Position numbers and translations under genes: made by a program. A stretch of DNA of 7,086 bases from Candidatus Bathyarchaeota archaeon (GTDB lineage: Archaea > Thermoproteota > Bathyarchaeia > Bathyarchaeales > Bathycorpusculaceae): positions 1 to 7,086 of the forward strand of contig PIYF01000039.1 of assembly GCA_003601875.1 (NCBI GenBank), in the 5' to 3' direction. Below, piece after piece: positions 1-4,720 of the stretch. Each line of letters begins with the position of its first letter. Within the stretch, counting starts at the first letter, position 1. The notes below the pieces were generated by a model. That model ran no database searches and was not told the DNA's origin. It saw nothing but the letters and a program-made list of their open reading frames with translations.

Positions 1-1
1 C

Positions 2-1552
2 ACTGATGCTTTTCTTAAAAATTTTACTATAGGTTTCCCACGTGAATTTAGTCCTTATATGATTCAGTGTTTCAGCTATAACTCGTCACACACTTTTCAA
101 GTTGATTTAGACACTCCTTTAAATGGTAGGTTAGGTTTTTACGGTGTAACGATAAATTTTGGGAAAAATGGACTGAATATAAGTAATGGAACAACACATA
201 TGTTCACCGTTATATTTCTCTTATCAAACAACCTCATTAAACAGAATGTGGCAAATGCAAGTTCCTATGTTGTGCATTTTCCAGCTTACCCGAGTTTAAC
301 TAAAAAAGTTGAGTTTTTTGAAGGTTGGTTAAATCTTCCTAAGGGAAGCGTATATGTCGGTGGAAATGTTGCGCTAAATTATTCAAAGGTAAATTTAGCT
401 GCCTTCACCTATTCGAATGCTTCAGGAGAGGTAACCTTCACTGCCAATAATGACCAATTAATGTTAGTTGATATTAAAGAATTAAATCGTGAGATGAGAG
501 TAGGTGGAACAGGACAGATAGAAGTTTCAGATATTTATCATTTAATAAACAAGTCGAATGTCACTATAAGCAGTTTCGATGTTGTAATACCGCCGAACGC
601 TTCTTTCCCAAAGGTTTTCGATCAATTAGGAAGGGAAGCACCTAAACCTAAAAAAATCGGAACGAATCGCTATATGGTTAATTTTACCTTATCAGCAGGG
701 ACTGGTGAAAAAGCGATTTTTAAGGTTATTTACAACTTACCAAAAGCCTATTACATAAAAAGCGACGGAACAAATTTTGAATTTACTTTCTCAATTTTTA
801 AGGAATTAAACTACTTCGTTAAAGAAGCATCATTAACCGTTGTGTTGCCTGAAGGAGCAAAGATTATTGAAACCGAAAATGTTTCAAAGAACTTTTACAC
901 CTTGTCAAGGAACGTTTATCAACAATCACTCGCCATAAAAAGTTATGATATAATTCCATTCTTAGGCAATTCTGAAGTTACAGTTAAATACAGTTATAAT
1001 GCTTTATGGCTTTCTTTCCATCCCACCTTATGGATTTGGGCTTTAGCAATTGTTGGATGCGTCGTGGCTATTGTTTGGAAAAGACCTAAAGCTCCTGTTT
1101 CAGCTGCTGTGCCCACCGTAGCTATTAGGCTTAGTTCAAAAACTCTTAAGTCCTTTGTAGATTCTTATGAGAAGAAAATGAAAATAGTTAAAGAAATGGA
1201 ATCTCTTGAGACTAGGGCTAGAAAGGGGAAGATTACACGGAGAAGATATAAGGTGAGAAGGAAAACTCTTGAGACACGTCTTAACACTTTAAATAAGAAA
1301 CTTTCAGAGCTTAGAGAAAAGATTAGAGCTGCTGGGGGAAGATATAATACTTTGATGCGGCAGCTTGAAGTGGCGGAGATAGAGTTAAGCGAGGCTGAAA
1401 CAAACATTGAAAGCATTAGGAGACGTCATAGAAGAGGTGAACTGTCCATGGAAGCATATCGAAGGCTCCTCGCAAACTATGAACGCAGAAGAGATAAAGC
1501 TGAAACCACAATTGACGGGGTTCTAATAAGATTACGTGAAGAAATCAGTTGA
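2..1552 (+). CDS. Ribophorin I (RPN1/OST1)-like membrane protein, 5' end outside window
   Basis: Probable archaeal homologue of ribophorin I, a non-catalytic oligosaccharyltransferase subunit. The frame is open from base 2 with no stop before the ATG at 59, so the gene starts upstream; roughly 50-80 residues, including a signal peptide, are probably missing. Residues here count from that ATG. Seen: an exoplasmic region (about 1-315) rich in beta-type alternation with eleven N-x-S/T sequons, plus one before the ATG. One membrane helix follows at about 318-340, then Lys-Arg (stop-transfer), then a basic helical region at about 360-497. Matches to human RPN1, recalled from memory, are colinear: YNLP (225-228), LPEGAK (263-268) followed by I-I-E, a V-x-Y-S-Y-N strand (309-314) with Pro eight residues after the Asn, the TM, then a gapless helical stretch containing KTLET (402-406), RGEL (459-462) and T-I-D (484-486). 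Family assignment is fairly sure. Function in glycosylation is inferred, since no catalytic STT3/AglB lies in the window. Confidence 0.8.
   Translation, partial: TDAFLKNFTIGFPREFSPYMIQCFSYNSSHTFQVDLDTPLNGRLGFYGVTINFGKNGLNISNGTTHMFTVIFLLSNNLIKQNVANASSYVVHFPAYPSLTKKVEFFEGWLNLPKGSVYVGGNVALNYSKVNLAAFTYSNASGEVTFTANNDQLMLVDIKELNREMRVGGTGQIEVSDIYHLINKSNVTISSFDVVIPPNASFPKVFDQLGREAPKPKKIGTNRYMVNFTLSAGTGEKAIFKVIYNLPKAYYIKSDGTNFEFTFSIFKELNYFVKEASLTVVLPEGAKIIETENVSKNFYTLSRNVYQQSLAIKSYDIIPFLGNSEVTVKYSYNALWLSFHPTLWIWALAIVGCVVAIVWKRPKAPVSAAVPTVAIRLSSKTLKSFVDSYEKKMKIVKEMESLETRARKGKITRRRYKVRRKTLETRLNTLNKKLSELREKIRAAGGRYNTLMRQLEVAEIELSEAETNIESIRRRHRRGELSMEAYRRLLANYERRRDKAETTIDGVLIRLREEIS
1010..1078 (+). other. 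Transmembrane helix of the ribophorin I-like protein
   Basis: Codons for residues 318-340 (counted from the ATG at 59) encode an uninterrupted hydrophobic stretch rich in Trp, Ile, Val and Ala, directly followed by Lys-Arg-Pro-Lys. It is the only membrane-length hydrophobic segment in the visible protein. The positive charges after it and the restriction of sequons to the part before it both indicate N-outside, C-cytoplasmic topology. Confidence 0.85.
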
Positions 1553-1565
1553 AATAAACCTAAAC

Positions 1566-1573
1566 ATTTTTAT
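1566..1573 (+). promoter_or_regulatory. Candidate TATA box for the ferredoxin gene
   Basis: ATTTTTAT lies in the short gap after the ribophorin-like gene, preceded by A-rich sequence that could act as a BRE. Archaeal start sites fall about 25 bases downstream of the TATA centre, which would place transcription start near 1596. That gives a leader of about 25 bases containing the ribosome binding site at 1607-1613. On the same strand the five-T run (1567-1571) could also help end transcription of the upstream gene. This is inference from spacing only. Confidence 0.4.
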
Positions 1574-1606
1574 CCTACTGGTTAAAATTTCATCAATCTA
1601 AAATGT

Positions 1607-1613
1607 GGAGGTG
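1607..1613 (+). promoter_or_regulatory. Strong Shine-Dalgarno site deciding the ferredoxin start
   Basis: GGAGGTG is complementary over seven bases to the conserved 3' end of archaeal 16S rRNA and sits seven bases before GTG at 1621. It lies downstream of the in-frame ATG at 1603, which has no such site of its own. The GTG is therefore the likelier start, and the extra six residues read from 1603 (M-W-R-C-L-K) are untranslated leader. Confidence 0.8.
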
Positions 1614-1620
1614 CCTTAAA

Positions 1621-1806
1621 GTGGTTAAGATAATTGTTGATAAAGATAAATGCACAGGATGCGGCACATGTGTTGACACATGCCCCATGGGAGTCTACGA
1701 AATTCAGAACGGGAAATCTGTTCCAGTTAAAGTTGACGAATGTATAGTTTGCAGAGCATGCGAAGCTCAATGTCCTGAAGGAGCAATCCAAGTTATAGAA
1801 GAATAA
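1621..1806 (+). CDS. 2[4Fe-4S] dicluster ferredoxin
   Basis: Small soluble electron carrier of the bacterial/clostridial 2[4Fe-4S] type, 61 residues from the GTG start. Two cluster motifs of form CxxCxxCxxxCP are intact: Cys 11, 14, 17 and 21, and Cys 41, 44, 47 and 51, each ending in Cys-Pro. As in this fold generally, the last Cys of one motif is expected to ligate the cluster of the other. There is no extra domain, zinc site or signal peptide. In anaerobic archaea such proteins typically shuttle electrons for 2-oxoacid:ferredoxin oxidoreductases, hydrogenases and related enzymes; the actual partner cannot be told from here because no oxidoreductase subunit is adjacent. It has its own candidate promoter and a strong ribosome binding site, suggesting a separately transcribed gene. 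It ends 14 bases from the convergent asparagine-synthetase-like gene. It could instead be a ferredoxin-like subunit of a larger complex, but its isolation argues against that. Confidence 0.9.
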   Translation: MVKIIVDKDKCTGCGTCVDTCPMGVYEIQNGKSVPVKVDECIVCRACEAQCPEGAIQVIEE

Positions 1807-1817
1807 CTCCACCTTCC

Positions 1818-1822
1818 TTTTT
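1818..1822 (+). terminator. Short T-run after the ferredoxin gene
   Basis: Five T residues lie 12 bases past the ferredoxin stop in a pyrimidine-rich stretch. Archaeal RNA polymerase terminates at such U-tracts without needing a hairpin. The run overlaps the stop codon of the convergent gene. Weak on its own. Confidence 0.3.
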
Positions 1823-3278
1823 ATAGATAAGAATATGATTTCCTGAAAATTTTCTCTACGTATCCTTTAACTGGAAGCTTCTCTTTCTTCGCCAGTTTCT
1901 CAATAACTTTACTGACACCAGTGGCATATTGAATTGCCCTTTTAGGTTTATCTACTATAAATTGTGGAAAACCAAAATTTTTAGCTGCTTCTCTTAAAAT
2001 ATGCTTTCTTAGAGTATCATTTGAAGATTGAATCTTTAATTTTAATGGAAGACTTATTGCGAATTTTACTAGTTCATAGCTTGCAAAGGGAAGACGAAGC
2101 TCAACGTTATGGAAATTGCAGATTTTGAAATCCCTTTCAAAATTTTTTTCATATAATTTTAAGATGTCTGTAATTACCGCTTCTTGAGCCTTTTTCGCTC
2201 CGTAGTTTGAATAAATGTTCAAATAACGTTTATAGCCTGCAAATAGTTCGTCAGCGCCTTGACCTGCGAGTAACACTTTAAATCCAAGTTTGGCTGCTGT
2301 TTCAGCTGTCCAATAAAAAGGGATTCCTATGCTCAATTTTATAGGGTCTGCTTCTTCGATTAGCCATAAAACCTTTGGAATAATTTTTTCTACATCTTCC
2401 TCTTTAAAAAGACGGGTGTGTAATGGAAGTTTTAAGGCTTCTGCCGCTTTTTTCACATATTCAATTTCAGATTGATTCTCTAAACTTACAGAAACTAAAT
2501 TCACATTAGTTCCTACTTTGTTTGTAAGAAAAGCAAGTAAGCTGCTGTCTAAACCGCCTGAAAACGCAACTGCGACCTTTTCTAAACCTATGACTCTCTC
2601 TCTAACTGATTGCAGAAGGATGTTCTGAAGTTTTCTAACTGCAGTTTCAATACTTATCTGGACAATTTTAGGATTGGCTAATTTTTTAACAGGTTTAAAC
2701 TTTAATCCGTTTTCATCGATTAAAGCAAGATTCCCCGGTGGAAAAGAATAAGTTTTCTTTAACCCAATTTTCCATAGAGCTTTTCTCTCTGAGGCTAAAG
2801 CAATTAACACTTCGTTTTCACCATAATATAAGGGTTGAACGCCTAAAGAATCTCTTCCAGCTAGGAGTCTTCCAGGTTTAGATATGAAAAAAGTGAAATC
2901 GCCATGTGATTCTCTGATAAAATTTTCAGCTGCCTCTTCCAGTTCTTTCTTAAACTTTTTAGCAGCCCACTTTACACTGGAAAGCTTCAAGTTTGCGGGA
3001 TATAGTCTTCCATTAAAAACCAATGTGGCGTCAGCTTTCAGCTTAACAGCTTGAGGTATATCTTGGGGAAGAGTTTTTGAGAATATATAACCAGTCGTTA
3101 CAGATGAGTTTAGTTGTTTGCTTTGTAACTTTTCAATTGATTTTTCGGTTTCTATAACTGTGGGTGAGGCTATTCCGAAGGCTTCAACTTTACTGTGAGT
3201 GAAGGCTTTAAGCATGGTGATTACTGTTTCTGTGCAGTCTTCACCTTTCTTATTTAGAGCAGCAACTATTGCATTCAT
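1821..3278 (-). CDS. Asparagine-synthetase-like protein with degenerate glutaminase domain
   Basis: 485 residues from ATG. The layout is that of class II (Ntn) asparagine synthetase: an N-terminal glutaminase-like domain (about 1-185) and a C-terminal ATP-pyrophosphatase synthetase domain (about 205-485). The synthetase half looks intact: PP-loop SGGLDSS (240-246), GQGADELFAGY (339-349) and RLPF (395-398). The N-terminal fold is recognisable from FNGRLY (88-93), GRDSLGVQPLYY (141-152) and the ASE motif (162-164). The catalytic parts are altered: residue 2 is Asn instead of the nucleophilic Cys, the usual RGPD motif reads differently at 28-35, the Arg of the R-L-S-I region is absent, and the Glu of NGE is Arg91. 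It probably cannot hydrolyse glutamine, so it may use free ammonia to make asparagine, or adenylate another carboxylate for amide formation as beta-lactam synthetase does. Substrate unknown. It diverges from purB across a 71-base gap and converges on the ferredoxin gene. Confidence 0.8.
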   Translation of the reverse strand: MNAIVAALNKKGEDCTETVITMLKAFTHSKVEAFGIASPTVIETEKSIEKLQSKQLNSSVTTGYIFSKTLPQDIPQAVKLKADATLVFNGRLYPANLKLSSVKWAAKKFKKELEEAAENFIRESHGDFTFFISKPGRLLAGRDSLGVQPLYYGENEVLIALASERKALWKIGLKKTYSFPPGNLALIDENGLKFKPVKKLANPKIVQISIETAVRKLQNILLQSVRERVIGLEKVAVAFSGGLDSSLLAFLTNKVGTNVNLVSVSLENQSEIEYVKKAAEALKLPLHTRLFKEEDVEKIIPKVLWLIEEADPIKLSIGIPFYWTAETAAKLGFKVLLAGQGADELFAGYKRYLNIYSNYGAKKAQEAVITDILKLYEKNFERDFKICNFHNVELRLPFASYELVKFAISLPLKLKIQSSNDTLRKHILREAAKNFGFPQFIVDKPKRAIQYATGVSKVIEKLAKKEKLPVKGYVEKIFRKSYSYL

Positions 3279-3349
3279 TTTCTAATCCCGATCTATTTTT
3301 GGTAAAACATTAATTCTTAATCTTCTATCTAGTCTTTAGGGATTTAATC
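3279..3349. promoter_or_regulatory. Divergent promoter region between the asparagine-synthetase-like gene and purB
   Basis: This 71-base AT-rich gap must hold the promoters of two genes reading outward. Leftward, AAAAATAG (complement of 3292-3299) is a possible TATA element; rightward, no box stands out. Neither gene has a full Shine-Dalgarno site, but each has GGGATT exactly five bases before its start codon (3339-3344 on +, 3284-3289 on -). No clear operator beyond that pair was seen. Confidence 0.45.
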
Positions 3350-4720
3350 TTGCCTATTTTACCTATAGATACAGGACGTTACGGAACACCTGAAATGCGT
3401 AGAGTTTTCGAGGAGGAATATAGAGTTCAGAAAATGTTGAATGTTGAGGCTGCTTTGGCTTGGGCGCATGCTGAGGTTGGAGATATATCGAAGGAGGATG
3501 CTGAAAAAATAGTTGCTATGGCTTCGCTTGAACATGTTAGGTTGAGCAGGATAAAGGAGATTGAACGGGAAGTTAAACATGACGTGTTTGCTCTAGTTAA
3601 AGCCTTAGCTGAAGTTTGCGGGCCGAGTGGTGCATATGTTCATCTTGGAGCAACAAGTTCAGATATTTTGGATACAGCTACAGCGTTACAGCTTAAAGAG
3701 GCTTTGAGGCTTATTGAAGAAAAATTGAATGTTCTTGAGAAAGTTCTCATGGAGAAGGCTGAAAAATATAAGGATACACTTATTATTGGAAGAACTCATG
3801 GTCAACATGCGGTTCCTACAACTTTAGGGTTTAAATTTGCAGTTTGGATGCGTGAAATTTCAAGGCATATTCAAAGAATTAGACAGGTTAAAGAACGGGT
3901 TATTGTTGGAAAGATGAGTGGCGCTGTGGGCACTCAAGCAGGTTTAGGTTCACATGCTATAAAAATTCAAGAATTAGTCATGAAAAAACTTGGATTAAAA
4001 CCAACGGAAGTTTCAACGCAAATAGTGCAGAGAGATCGTTATGCAGAGCTCGTTTGTCTATTGGCAATTGTTGCCTCAACCCTTGACAAATTTGCCACTG
4101 AAATTCGGCAGCTGCAAAGACCGGAAATAGGAGAAGTTTTTGAACCCTTCCAAGTTGGAAAACAGGTTGGAAGTTCAACTATGCCTCATAAACGGAACCC
4201 GATAACATGTGAAAGAATTTGCGGTTTAGCGAAAATTATGAGAAGCCTTGTTTTCCCAGCTTTAGAGAACATTAAAACTTGGCATGAAAGAGATTTAACC
4301 CAGTCTTCTGCTGAAAGATTTATAATTCCAGAAGCTTGCATCATAATTGACTACATGCTCTTTTTAATGACAAACATAATTGAAAACTTAAGGGTTGATG
4401 AAAAGCGGATGATGAAAAACATAGATTTAACAAAGGGAAGGGTGATGTCTGAAGCTGTTATGATAGCCCTAACAGAAAGGGGGTTCAGCCGTCAAGAAGC
4501 TCACGAGCTTTTAAGAAAGTTAACGGTAAAAAGTGAAATGGAAGATAAACATTTTAGAGATGTGCTTTTAGAGGATGAAACTGTGCGGGAAAAGTTAAGT
4601 GTAAAAGAGATTGATGAACTTTTAAACCCAGCGAATTACTTGGGAACAGCCTTAGAACAAATCGACCGGGCAATCAAGAAAACAGAGGAGGAACGGAGAA
4701 AGAGAGGGCTGTCAGATTAA
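3350..4720 (+). CDS. purB: Adenylosuccinate lyase
   Basis: Cytosolic enzyme of purine synthesis that removes fumarate twice: from SAICAR to give AICAR, and from adenylosuccinate to give AMP. 456 residues, the usual length of archaeal PurB. The start is TTG at 3350; an in-frame TAA at 3311 blocks extension, and the N-terminus (PIDTGRYGTPEMRRVF, 5-20) matches the family's opening. Fumarase/aspartase superfamily signatures are all present: ATSSD (101-105), GRTHGQHA (147-154) with the catalytic-region His150, and the mobile loop GSSTMPHKRNP (274-284) carrying the catalytic Ser. KHDV (76-79) provides the conserved substrate-site His77. The C-terminal region ends in a charged tail. It is divergent from the asparagine-synthetase-like gene and overlaps the Hel308 stop codon tail-to-tail. 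No other purine gene is visible here. The TTG start and weak ribosome site suggest modest translation. Confidence 0.96.
   Translation: MPILPIDTGRYGTPEMRRVFEEEYRVQKMLNVEAALAWAHAEVGDISKEDAEKIVAMASLEHVRLSRIKEIEREVKHDVFALVKALAEVCGPSGAYVHLGATSSDILDTATALQLKEALRLIEEKLNVLEKVLMEKAEKYKDTLIIGRTHGQHAVPTTLGFKFAVWMREISRHIQRIRQVKERVIVGKMSGAVGTQAGLGSHAIKIQELVMKKLGLKPTEVSTQIVQRDRYAELVCLLAIVASTLDKFATEIRQLQRPEIGEVFEPFQVGKQVGSSTMPHKRNPITCERICGLAKIMRSLVFPALENIKTWHERDLTQSSAERFIIPEACIIIDYMLFLMTNIIENLRVDEKRMMKNIDLTKGRVMSEAVMIALTERGFSRQEAHELLRKLTVKSEMEDKHFRDVLLEDETVREKLSVKEIDELLNPANYLGTALEQIDRAIKKTEEERRKRGLSD
4717..4720. other. Shared TTAA stop overlap of convergent purB and Hel308 genes
   Basis: The purB stop TAA (4718-4720) and the Hel308 stop TAA (complement of 4717-4719) both lie in the palindrome TTAA, so the two coding regions overlap by four bases and leave no intergenic terminator. 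Each transcript must end inside the other gene. Confidence 0.95.

Noticed and set aside
59..61. ATG at 59 as the true start of the first gene
   Set aside because: The frame stays open to base 2, codes a sequon-bearing strand before the ATG, shows no signal peptide after it, and the family has more N-terminal sequence.
1165..1416. Open minus-strand frame of 83 codons
   Set aside because: It is antisense to the helical, basic region of the ribophorin-like gene; its Leu/Ser/Phe-rich product mirrors Lys/Glu/Arg codons, with no domain or ribosome site.
1603..1605. ATG at 1603 as the ferredoxin start
   Set aside because: The strong Shine-Dalgarno site lies downstream of it and fits GTG at 1621; the added residues are not typical of such ferredoxins.
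1582..1812. Open minus-strand frame of 76 codons across the ferredoxin
   Set aside because: It is opposite a gene with two complete iron-sulfur motifs; the Cys in its product are by-products of the other strand.
3359..3580. Open minus-strand frame within purB
   Set aside because: It is antisense to conserved PurB N-terminal coding sequence and resembles no protein I recognise.
3978..4178. Open minus-strand frame in the middle of purB
   Set aside because: Shadow of the conserved lyase core; no motif or start signal.
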